Shown: positions 1 to 5,568 of the stretch, piece after piece
Numbering within the stretch: the stretch's first letter is position 1
Layout of the letters: each line of letters begins with the position of its first letter
Assembly: GCA_030624355.1 (NCBI GenBank)
Contig: JAUXKG010000148.1
Span: forward strand, 1-6,514
Origin: Acidobacteriota bacterium
GTDB taxonomy: Bacteria > Acidobacteriota > UBA6911 > RPQK01 > JADFOI01
Length of the DNA stretch: 6,514 nt
Reading direction: 5' to 3'
The notes under the pieces: generated by a model
The model's database searches: none
What the model was told of the DNA's origin: nothing
Seen by the model: the letters and a program-made list of their open reading frames with translations, nothing else
Program-made: the position numbers and the translations under genes

Positions 1-2
1 CT

Positions 3-1181
3 CGTCGGGCACAGTCTGTGATCAAAAAGATGGATGAGTATCTCTCTGCCACCCAGCTGGGAATAACGATAGCCAGTCTGGGCCTGGGTTGGATCGGTGA
101 ACCTGCCTTCGCCGGCCTTTTTGAACCGATGTTTCATCATCTGGGAAATTTTGGCCCTGTGTTGACGCACACCCTGGCAGTCTCCTGTGCCTTCCTGTTC
201 ATCACCTTTCTGCACATCGTACTAGGTGAGCTGGCTCCCAAGTCGATGGCAATTCAAAGGCCTGAGACAGTTCTTCTTTGGTCGGCTGTTCCCCTCGATG
301 TGTTTTACAGGATCCTGTATCCCTTCACCTGGGCACTGAATGGATCCGCCACTGTTTTCTTGCGATTGCTGGGTATCGTTCCCCTGTCGGAGGCGGATCG
401 GGCTCATTCCGAGGAGGAACTTCGCTTGATCCTGACCGACTCTCAGGAGAAAGGGGTGCTCGATCGTGACGAAAGGAGACTTCTGGAGAGGGTTTTCGAC
501 TTTGGAGATCGTTCCGTTCGCCAGGTTATGGTGCCCTCCGTTGAGGTGGCCTTTCTCAATATGCAGAAAAGTGTGGAGGAGAACCTGAATCACGCCCGGG
601 AACATAAGCACACTCGTTACCCTCTCTGCGATGGGTCACTGGACAAGGTGATTGGAATTGTTCACGTCAAGGATCTCTTTTGGAGGCACCGGCAGATGGG
701 ACAGGAGTTTACTCTGGAGGCAGTCATAAGACCCGTTCGGTTTGTGCCCGATAGCAAGTACATCAAGTTCCTGCTGACGGAATTCCGGCAGGCCCGAAGT
801 CATTTGGCCGTAGTGGTGAATGAACACGGAGCCACGATGGGGATTGTCACTCTGGAAGATATTCTGGAAGAGCTGGTTGGTGAGATTCAGGATGAGTTCG
901 ATGTTGAAATGCCGCCGCCCATGATTCAAAAAATCGGTGAACAGCAGTACGCTATCCACGGAAGGAGCCTGCTGAGAGACATCGAACAGGAGCTATCCTT
1001 TCTCCTGGATGACGAAGAAAATGACACGATCGCTGGCCACGTCATGATGCTTTTGGGACGAACTGCCCAGGTAGGGGACGAAGTGCTGGTTGCCAACCGA
1101 TATCAGGTTCGAGTGGTGGGAACGAAAGGGCTTCAGATTACCGATCTGCTGTTTGATGAATTGCCGAGCAAAGAGAGGTGA
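3..1181 (+). CDS. CNNM/CorC-family membrane protein with CBS pair (hemolysin-C-like, putative Mg2+/Co2+ transporter), 5'-truncated by the window edge
   Basis: This is the C-terminal part of a DUF21-CBS-CorC_HlyC protein; the family includes bacterial CorC/YfjD-type proteins and eukaryotic CNNMs and is linked to Mg2+/Co2+ efflux. The reading frame is open to the window edge, so the true start and first membrane helices are missing. Residues here are counted from the GTG at 18, which is internal and not a start. The DUF21 motif YLSATQLGITIASLGLGWIG (8-27) opens the protein, and hydrophobic helices follow at about 45-75 and 85-120. The linker SEEELRLIL (131-139) leads to FGDRSVRQVMVP (162-173) and the CBS pair (about 165-295), ending in GIVTLEDILEELVGEI. 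A CorC_HlyC domain (about 303-380) closes it. The position after VMVP is Ser, where relatives usually have Arg. Ion specificity cannot be read from the sequence. The next gene starts 34 bases downstream, suggesting co-transcription. Confidence 0.93.
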   Translation, partial: RRAQSVIKKMDEYLSATQLGITIASLGLGWIGEPAFAGLFEPMFHHLGNFGPVLTHTLAVSCAFLFITFLHIVLGELAPKSMAIQRPETVLLWSAVPLDVFYRILYPFTWALNGSATVFLRLLGIVPLSEADRAHSEEELRLILTDSQEKGVLDRDERRLLERVFDFGDRSVRQVMVPSVEVAFLNMQKSVEENLNHAREHKHTRYPLCDGSLDKVIGIVHVKDLFWRHRQMGQEFTLEAVIRPVRFVPDSKYIKFLLTEFRQARSHLAVVVNEHGATMGIVTLEDILEELVGEIQDEFDVEMPPPMIQKIGEQQYAIHGRSLLRDIEQELSFLLDDEENDTIAGHVMMLLGRTAQVGDEVLVANRYQVRVVGTKGLQITDLLFDELPSKER

Positions 1182-1215
1182 AGTGTCGGCGGGCCAGTTG
1201 TTGGAAGGCGAGCCT

Positions 1216-2175
1216 ATGAAAGAAGTCGTTGAGTGCGCCATGAACGTCAGCGAAGGTCGGGATAAGACAAAGCTGGAAGCCATCGCCGGGCAAATCGAAG
1301 ACACTCCTGAGGCTTTTTTGCTTGGTTACTCGGCCGATCCTGCCCATCATCGGACCGTGTTCACCTTCATTGGAAACCAGAATGCAATTATTGAGGCAGC
1401 CTTCAGAGCTGGGGAAAAGGCAGTCCAACTGATTGATCTGCGGGTACACAAAGGAGTTCATCCCCGCATCGGGGCTGTCGATGTGATCCCGTTTGTTCCC
1501 CTTCAGGGGGTCAACATGCACGATTGTGTGCAAATTGCTCATCGCTTGGCCCGCAGAATAGCCGGTGATTTGCATGTTCCCGCCTATCTATACGCAGAGG
1601 CAGCCATCCGGGCCGGCGGAAGGGATCTTTCTTCGATTCGCAGAGGGGAGTTTGAAGGCCTATCTGATCAGGTGGTTTCAGACCCCGCTCGACAGCCAGA
1701 CTATGGCAGCAACCGTCTTCATCCTACCGCCGGAGCCGTTGCTGTTGGAGCCCGTCCTATCTTGATTGCCTATAACATTTTCTTGGACACCTCTGAGTTA
1801 GAAGTGGCTCGAAGGATCGCTGTCCGGATTCGGGAGAGCTCCGGAGGCTTGCCTGGGGTCAAGGCTCTCGGGTTTTATATCGGCTACAGGGATCTGGCTC
1901 AGGTTTCAATGAATGTAGCCGATTACCAACAGACTTCCTTGTCAAGGGTCTTTGAGGGCGTGCAACGAGAAGCCCGGCGACTCGAGACCGATGTCCTCTC
2001 AAGCGAGATTGTGGGTTTAGTGCCCCAGGCCGCTCTGGAGAGGAACGCTCCCGAGATTCTGAAACTGGAAGGCTTCGATTCGAATCAGATCTTGGAGAAT
2101 AGGATCACTGAAGTCTTTGACAAAAAGAGAAGGGCGCTTGGGGAAAAAGAGAACTCGACAAAAAGGATGGAATAG
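1216..2175 (+). CDS. ftcD: glutamate formimidoyltransferase (glutamate formiminotransferase)
   Basis: A 319-residue cytosolic enzyme expected to transfer the formimino group between N-formimino-L-glutamate and tetrahydrofolate, a late step of histidine degradation feeding the one-carbon pool. The length fits a stand-alone transferase (N- and C-subdomains) without the cyclodeaminase half of the mammalian fusion. Supporting motifs are VECAMNVSEGRD (4-15), HHRTVFTFIG (44-53), LIDLRVHKGVHPRIGAVDV (72-90), which carries His82, the catalytic histidine position of the pig enzyme, VPAYLYAEAA (121-130), and in the C-subdomain GFYIGYRDLAQVSMNVADY (219-237) and EIVGLVPQAAL (264-274). I chose ATG 1216 because homologues begin about three residues before the VEC motif and GGAAGG (1203-1208) sits upstream. 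A GTG at 1183 in the same frame is a less likely alternative. The last 20 residues are charged and probably unconserved. No cyclodeaminase or other histidine-utilisation gene is visible. Confidence 0.95.
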   Translation: MKEVVECAMNVSEGRDKTKLEAIAGQIEDTPEAFLLGYSADPAHHRTVFTFIGNQNAIIEAAFRAGEKAVQLIDLRVHKGVHPRIGAVDVIPFVPLQGVNMHDCVQIAHRLARRIAGDLHVPAYLYAEAAIRAGGRDLSSIRRGEFEGLSDQVVSDPARQPDYGSNRLHPTAGAVAVGARPILIAYNIFLDTSELEVARRIAVRIRESSGGLPGVKALGFYIGYRDLAQVSMNVADYQQTSLSRVFEGVQREARRLETDVLSSEIVGLVPQAALERNAPEILKLEGFDSNQILENRITEVFDKKRRALGEKENSTKRME

Positions 2176-2182
2176 CCGTTTG

Positions 2183-2214
2183 TTGAGGCAGGCCTCGGTT
2201 TTTTCCTGCCTCAA
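2183..2214 (+). terminator. candidate intrinsic terminator after ftcD, with two competing hairpins
   Basis: Seven bases after the ftcD stop, TTGAGGCAGG (2183-2192) and CCTGCCTCAA (2205-2214) form a perfect 10-bp inverted repeat around a 12-base loop that contains TTTTTT (2199-2204). A shorter stem, GAGG/CCTC (2185-2188 with 2193-2196) extended by two G-T wobbles, uses the same left arm and places the T-run directly after the hairpin, as an intrinsic terminator would. The two folds exclude each other. Termination is an inference from position and structure. Confidence 0.6.
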
Positions 2215-2221
2215 GTATTGC

Positions 2222-2402
2222 TAGCCCGGATTATGCATAGGTTTTCGTGACGAAGTGCTGCAGGCGCCGCGATGACAAGGCGTGCAACGAAGGGCCCCGC
2301 AGGCGTACTCGTGCAGTACGACGAGGAGCCCAAGGAAGCACAACGCGGTCAGCGTGGATGATTGCGGCACTGCAGTAGACAACTTATGCATAATCCGGGC
2401 TA
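2222..2402. mobile_element. MITE-like non-autonomous element, copy 1 (complete)
   Basis: A 181-bp element bounded by perfect 18-bp terminal inverted repeats, TAGCCCGGATTATGCATA (2222-2239) and its complement (2385-2402). The outermost TA at each end can be read as a TA target duplication, typical of the IS630/Tc1-mariner group, so the element proper may be 2224-2400. Most of the interior is also imperfectly palindromic: CTGCAG near each end (2258-2263 and 2370-2375), then a central stem CGTACT (2304-2309)/AGTACG (2315-2320) with a five-base loop, so a single strand can fold into one long hairpin. There is no transposase gene and no credible ORF. A second copy at 6336-6514 matches ungapped over 179 positions with 17 differences. 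The parent transposase family is inferred only from the TA ends. Confidence 0.85.
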
Positions 2403-2408
2403 AGGAAG
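2402..2408 (+). promoter_or_regulatory. ribosome binding site of trmL at the edge of the mobile element
   Basis: AAGGAAG lies 12 bases before the trmL ATG at 2421. Its first base coincides with the last base of the right terminal repeat of the upstream element, so the insertion left the translation signal intact but separated trmL from anything further upstream. The terminal repeat holds a -10-like CATAAT (2389-2394), but no well-spaced -35 was found. Confidence 0.6.
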
Positions 2409-2420
2409 CTTCTGGTCATC

Positions 2421-2888
2421 ATGCATGTTGTTTTGGTAGAGCCACAGATTCCACCCAACACAGGCAACATAGCTCGTCTCTGTGCGGCAACTAAGCTGCC
2501 TCTTCATCTGGTAGGCAGTCTGGGTTTCAGCATTACTGATAGCCAGGTCAAGCGAGCTGGATTGGATTACTGGGAGTATGTTCAGATCGAGCGCCACGGC
2601 TCTCTGGAACAGTTCTTGAAAGGGGTTCAGTCCACTCGACTGTTCTTCTTCTCCACAAAAGGAAAAAGAGCCTATGTTCAGGCCCGTTTTCAAGAAGGAG
2701 ACTTTCTGGTTTTTGGCAGTGAAACCAACGGGCTTCCAGCATGGGTCCTTGAACAATATTCAGATCGAGTATGGCGCATACCAATTCGTCATCCCGAGGT
2801 GCGCAGTCTGAATCTCTCCAATGCGGTGTCTATCGTGGTTTATGAGGCCCTGCGGCAGACTGGAAGACTGTCAGATTCTGAATCTTGA
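2421..2888 (+). CDS. trmL: tRNA (cytidine(34)-2'-O)-methyltransferase, SPOUT family
   Basis: A 155-residue SPOUT methyltransferase, close to the 157 residues of E. coli TrmL. That enzyme uses S-adenosylmethionine to methylate the 2'-O of the wobble nucleotide (position 34) in certain leucine tRNAs; this family is a single-domain homodimer with a C-terminal trefoil knot. All three SPOUT motifs are visible: PPNTGNIARLCAATKLPLHL (11-30), FGSETNGLP (98-106) and IPIRHPEVRSLNLSNAVSIV (120-139), followed by VYEALRQ. RAGLDYWEY (45-53) also matches the family. In motif 2 this protein has Asn (position 103) where E. coli has Arg. The start is set by AAGGAAG at 2402-2408 and by the MHVVLVEPQIPPNTGN N-terminus typical of the family. 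A mobile element lies immediately upstream, and queE converges from the other side with a 13-base gap that has no strong terminator hairpin. Confidence 0.95.
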   Translation: MHVVLVEPQIPPNTGNIARLCAATKLPLHLVGSLGFSITDSQVKRAGLDYWEYVQIERHGSLEQFLKGVQSTRLFFFSTKGKRAYVQARFQEGDFLVFGSETNGLPAWVLEQYSDRVWRIPIRHPEVRSLNLSNAVSIVVYEALRQTGRLSDSES

Positions 2889-2901
2889 AAGTCGGATTGG
2901 T

Positions 2902-3549
2902 TTAAACTCCTCGTGCTTCTGCTCCCCACAGGATCTTGTGCAGTTGGACCTGTAAACGAGCGGAAAGACCGTCCTCCAGGATCCAATTGGCCAGTTGAGA
3001 GGGATTGAGTTCATCCCATACGGGGGAAAACAGGACCGTATGCTCTTTGTCGAGACAGAATTGGTCAATCTTGGCTCTCGCCCAGTCGTAGTCCTGACGC
3101 GATCCAACCACAAATTTGACCTCATCTTGCGGTCTCAGGTGGGCCAGGTTTCCCCAACGATTTTTCTTCGCCATTCCGCTGGTTGGACACTTGATGTCGT
3201 AAATCAGGACAGCGCGTGAATCCACCTCACGAATGTCGATGCTTCCGCCGGTCTCAATCAGAACTGTTTTGCCGTCATCCAGCAGTTCCGTCATCAGGGG
3301 AAAGACTCCCTCCTGGAGCAGGGGTTCCCCACCCGTGATCTCCACCAGATCAGTCGGGTAGTTGTTGAGCCGTTGTCTGATCTCGCTGGTGGACATCGGC
3401 TGTCCCTCTTCAAAGGCATATTCGGTGTCACAGTAAGTGCAGCGCAGATTGCAATGAGCGAGTCGCAGAAAGGCACAGGGTCTGCCAGTGTAGCTGGATT
3501 CCCCTTGGATGTTGAAGAAGATTTCGTTGACTACCAGACTCTTGCTCAT
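2902..3549 (-). CDS. queE: 7-carboxy-7-deazaguanine synthase (radical SAM)
   Basis: A 215-residue radical-SAM enzyme, normal QueE length. It converts 6-carboxy-5,6,7,8-tetrahydropterin to 7-carboxy-7-deazaguanine using SAM, Mg2+ and a [4Fe-4S] cluster, on the route to preQ0 and queuosine (or to deazaguanine-modified DNA in some bacteria). The cluster motif CNLRCTYC carries Cys33, Cys37 and Cys40 (CX3CX2C). Other family marks are VNEIFFNIQGES (7-18), the SAM-binding ITGGEPLLQ (71-79), ETGGS (99-103), DIKCPTSG (118-125) and the C-terminal LHKILWG. The ATG at 3549 is the only start that gives the normal N-terminus; no clear Shine-Dalgarno precedes it, but a perfect TATAAT is 15 bases upstream. 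queC, queD and folE-like partners are not in view. The gene is divergent from the coiled-coil gene at 3635 and convergent with trmL. Confidence 0.96.
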   Translation of the reverse strand: MSKSLVVNEIFFNIQGESSYTGRPCAFLRLAHCNLRCTYCDTEYAFEEGQPMSTSEIRQRLNNYPTDLVEITGGEPLLQEGVFPLMTELLDDGKTVLIETGGSIDIREVDSRAVLIYDIKCPTSGMAKKNRWGNLAHLRPQDEVKFVVGSRQDYDWARAKIDQFCLDKEHTVLFSPVWDELNPSQLANWILEDGLSARLQVQLHKILWGAEARGV

Positions 3550-3564
3550 TTTTCGAGGCCATTT

Positions 3565-3570
3565 ATTATA
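3565..3570 (-). promoter_or_regulatory. -10 box of the queE promoter
   Basis: On the minus strand the sequence reads TATAAT, a perfect sigma70-type -10 element, 15 bases before the queE start codon. No good -35 is present at 16-18 bases spacing. If used, the transcript leader would be very short (roughly 8 bases), consistent with the weak Shine-Dalgarno. Confidence 0.45.
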
Positions 3571-3577
3571 CCTTCTG

Positions 3578-3588
3578 TCGCACTGCGA
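3578..3588. promoter_or_regulatory. short palindrome in the divergent queE / coiled-coil gene promoter region
   Basis: TCGCA-C-TGCGA is a perfect 5+1+5 inverted repeat located between the queE -10 (3565-3570, minus) and the plus-strand -10 (3605-3610). It overlaps the expected spacer or -35 zone of both promoters. It could be an operator, but it is short and a single occurrence, so this is only a positional suggestion. Confidence 0.25.
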
Positions 3589-3601
3589 TATCCTTGTAAT
3601 G

Positions 3602-3624
3602 TGTTAAAATCATAAGATTAGGAG
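3602..3624 (+). promoter_or_regulatory. extended -10 promoter and Shine-Dalgarno of the coiled-coil gene
   Basis: TGTTAAAAT (3602-3610) matches an extended -10 (TGn followed by TAAAAT), which can work without a strong -35; none is seen. AGGAG (3620-3624) follows and lies 10 bases before the ATG at 3635. Together they support that start codon and an independent transcript. Confidence 0.5.
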
Positions 3625-3634
3625 ATTTACGAAG

Positions 3635-5344
3635 ATGAAGAAGGTACGCTGGCACTGGTTTGAACTGCTCGTACTTTTCGTGAGCCTTAGTTGTTGGGTT
3701 TATGGAGGCGTACGACGCGACATCAAACAGTGGTATACCCAAAACTATGAAAACAGAGCGATGTTCCTGAAGATTCCGGTGCGTGGGCAGAGGCAGGTTG
3801 TTCACGTGAGAGACTCGGGACCCAATCTGGTTCAGACAGTTGGCGGGCCTCTTTACTTTAAAGTCGGAGACCAAGTACGCATTACCAACCTGGACTTCAA
3901 GTCTCGCTCGATTCGGTTCAAGGTCGCCTCCACCAATCTGAGCAGGGAGGTTGAAATCGAGTTTGATTTTCCCGTCGAGCTTCGAGCCAACTTCGCGCAA
4001 AGAGCGGCTTTTGACGAGGCCTTGCAGGCGACCTTCACCGAGGGACTAACCTATTCTGATATTGAGTCGGCGAAGGAGGAATTTATCCACAGTCAGTTCG
4101 ATGAATTTGTCAAACGGATTGTGGTTTCTGGTGATACCTCGAACGAGTCCGTGATTGAGGCCGTCACAGACAGAATTCCTGCCTATCGTGAGCTGCAAGG
4201 GAAGGCGGTTCAGACCCAGAAAAAGCTTGAGCAGGCGCAGGCGGATCTGCAGAGGGAAACCAGCGCTCGAGAGCAACTGCAGTCGGAGATCGAGCGCCGA
4301 ACACTGGAGCTGGATCAAGCCAGGGAGACGGTTTCCAAGCTGGCTGAGCAACAGGGGCAGTTGCAGGACAAGACCAGGTCTTTGGAGCTCCAGACCGATC
4401 AATTTCAAAGGAGCAGGCAGGGGTATGAAGATCAGCTGAAGCACATGGGCAATCTGGGCAAGCAGATCGAAGACCTGAAATCAGGGATCAACTGGGTAAA
4501 AAAGCAGCGTGACGAGCTCTCCACCAAGCTTGAGCGGGCCCAAAAGCGAGCGATGGAGTTTCAGAGCGAGACGAAGAAACTCTCCTCAGATCTGAAGCGC
4601 ACCCAGGATGAAAAGAAGAGCCTGTGGGACGATGTTACCGCTCTGACCTCGAACAGGAAGGGACTCGAGGCTCGCTACATCGAAACCAAACGAGCCAAGG
4701 AATCCCTCGAGAGTGTCAACGATGTGAGTAGTGCATTGCGTCTGGAGGAGAGACTGGAGAAGCGGCAAGAAGATGCCTTTCGAGTGGCTGACCTTTATCT
4801 ACTTAGCCAGAGACTGGGGACATTTGAAATGAAAGTTCCCGAGCAGGTGGGGACCTCCTACCAGCTTCGATTTTCTGCCGATTCCCCGAATACCGTCAAG
4901 TTTTCGGAAGAGGAGCGAAGGCTGCACGAGCTGCTGGGCGAGGATCTGAAAATAGAAACCCAATGGAAGACAACGTCTGGTGACTTGCAGGTGGTTCTGG
5001 TGAAGAATGAATCCCTGCAAAGTGTAAAACCCAGAGAGAGCATCGAGTGGACGTGGTTGTTTCAGGGTGAGATCTCCCAACCGGAGCCGGTCTCGCTGTT
5101 CGTCAATCTGGTCAATAAAGACGGCAAAAAACTGTTTCTGGGGACCCAGGAGTTCACAGTCGGTTCGAACAAGTTGTGGCCGCGTTTGCGCCAAACCTTC
5201 TCTCCGATGTCGGCGCTGGCGGGAGCAGTAGTGGCAGTCGTGCTGGTTGCAATGGTGTTGGGGTTCAGGAAGAGAAAATCCCCGTCTGCGGCAGGAAGGG
5301 AACAGGTGCCCAGTCAAAACGTGGTCTTCCACAAGAAGTTTTGA
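3635..5344 (+). CDS. uncharacterised membrane-anchored protein with long central coiled coil
   Basis: A 569-residue protein that I do not recognise. The N-terminus is a basic stretch (MKKVRWHW) followed by a hydrophobic segment (about 9-25), a signal peptide or membrane anchor; Cys20 follows S-L-S, which is not a proper lipobox. Residues about 45-115 look beta-rich (KIPVRG, LYFKVGDQVRITNLDF, IRFKVAST, EVEIEFDF). From about 184 to 380 the protein is a charged heptad-type helix rich in Q, E, K, R and L with almost no proline. A second beta-like region (about 395-510) precedes a C-terminal membrane helix (about 526-543), then the basic RKRK and a short tail ending VVFHKKF. By the positive-inside rule, both ends would be cytoplasmic and the bulk extracytoplasmic, or a single C-terminal anchor would remain if the signal is cleaved. 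A role in envelope structure, tethering or sensing is possible but unproven. Confidence 0.9.
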   Translation: MKKVRWHWFELLVLFVSLSCWVYGGVRRDIKQWYTQNYENRAMFLKIPVRGQRQVVHVRDSGPNLVQTVGGPLYFKVGDQVRITNLDFKSRSIRFKVASTNLSREVEIEFDFPVELRANFAQRAAFDEALQATFTEGLTYSDIESAKEEFIHSQFDEFVKRIVVSGDTSNESVIEAVTDRIPAYRELQGKAVQTQKKLEQAQADLQRETSAREQLQSEIERRTLELDQARETVSKLAEQQGQLQDKTRSLELQTDQFQRSRQGYEDQLKHMGNLGKQIEDLKSGINWVKKQRDELSTKLERAQKRAMEFQSETKKLSSDLKRTQDEKKSLWDDVTALTSNRKGLEARYIETKRAKESLESVNDVSSALRLEERLEKRQEDAFRVADLYLLSQRLGTFEMKVPEQVGTSYQLRFSADSPNTVKFSEEERRLHELLGEDLKIETQWKTTSGDLQVVLVKNESLQSVKPRESIEWTWLFQGEISQPEPVSLFVNLVNKDGKKLFLGTQEFTVGSNKLWPRLRQTFSPMSALAGAVVAVVLVAMVLGFRKRKSPSAAGREQVPSQNVVFHKKF

Positions 5345-5423
5345 GGGTTTCCGCAGCCGCTCATTTCTGAGGATGAGGTTTCTACTCCCCTGGATCGAGT
5401 GACCCGCGCACTTGTCCATACCG

Positions 5424-5479
5424 ATTTTCGATTGACGATTGTGATGTGTTCGAGCATTCGAAAATCGTCAATCGAAAAT
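5424..5479. repeat. 17-bp perfect inverted repeat with nested hairpin
   Basis: ATTTTCGATTGACGATT (5424-5440) is repeated exactly in inverted orientation at 5463-5479 with a 22-base spacer. Directly inside the right arm, TTCGA (5449-5453) and TCGAA (5458-5462) form another perfect stem around GCAT, so the whole can fold as a hairpin on a hairpin. The AT-rich arms have no T-run after them and lie 80-109 bases from the flanking genes, so this does not look like an ordinary terminator. It could be an intergenic repeat of the genome or the ends of a tiny mobile element. Confidence 0.75.
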
Positions 5480-5515
5480 GGGCTAAAGACTGTCCCCCTC
5501 CTTTCTTTCCAACTC

Positions 5516-5542
5516 CCAGGCTAGGACAGACTCCTAGCCTGG
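5516..5542 (+). promoter_or_regulatory. perfect 11-bp stem-loop just upstream of nth
   Basis: CCAGGCTAGGA (5516-5526) and TCCTAGCCTGG (5532-5542) pair perfectly around the five-base loop CAGAC, ending 26 bases before the nth ATG. No T-run follows (ACTTATCG), which argues against a simple terminator. It could be an mRNA-leader structure, a stability element or a protein site. CTGTCC at 5490-5495 is complementary to GGACAG at 5524-5529, so an alternative fold that opens the stem is possible. Confidence 0.5.
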
Positions 5543-5568
5543 ACTTATCGAATGGTATGATAGCGACT

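Noticed and set aside
1183..1215. GTG start at 1183 for ftcD preceded by AGAGAGG.
   Set aside because: It would add 11 residues not found at the start of the family; the ATG at 1216 places the conserved VEC...SEGRD motif where homologues have it.
2272..2361. A 29-residue open frame (starting MTRRATKGPAGVL) present in both element copies (also 6386-6475).
   Set aside because: Within this frame the copies differ at four codons and all four change the amino acid, so there is no sign of protein-level selection. There is also no ribosome binding site.
2872..2884. AGATT-CTG-AATCT inverted repeat at the end of trmL as a terminator for the convergent pair.
   Set aside because: Short, AT-rich, inside the coding sequence and without a T-run.
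3692..3697. Lipoprotein cleavage site at Cys20 of the coiled-coil protein.
   Set aside because: The residues before Cys are S-L-S, lacking the usual Leu/Val/Ile at position -3; a plain signal peptide or anchor fits better.
5360..5377. CTCAT/ATGAG stem after the coiled-coil gene as a terminator.
   Set aside because: Only five pairs with an eight-base loop and no T-run; easily found by chance.
5556..5561. TATGAT as a -10 box for a leaderless nth transcript.
   Set aside because: No -35 lies at the right spacing (that zone is the stem-loop) and the hexamer is a single weak match.
5446..5568. N-terminal extension of endonuclease III from the ATG at 5446.
   Set aside because: It would translate both inverted repeats, and endonuclease III proteins start near the conserved helical region. 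The extra 41 residues are proline-rich and low in family resemblance.
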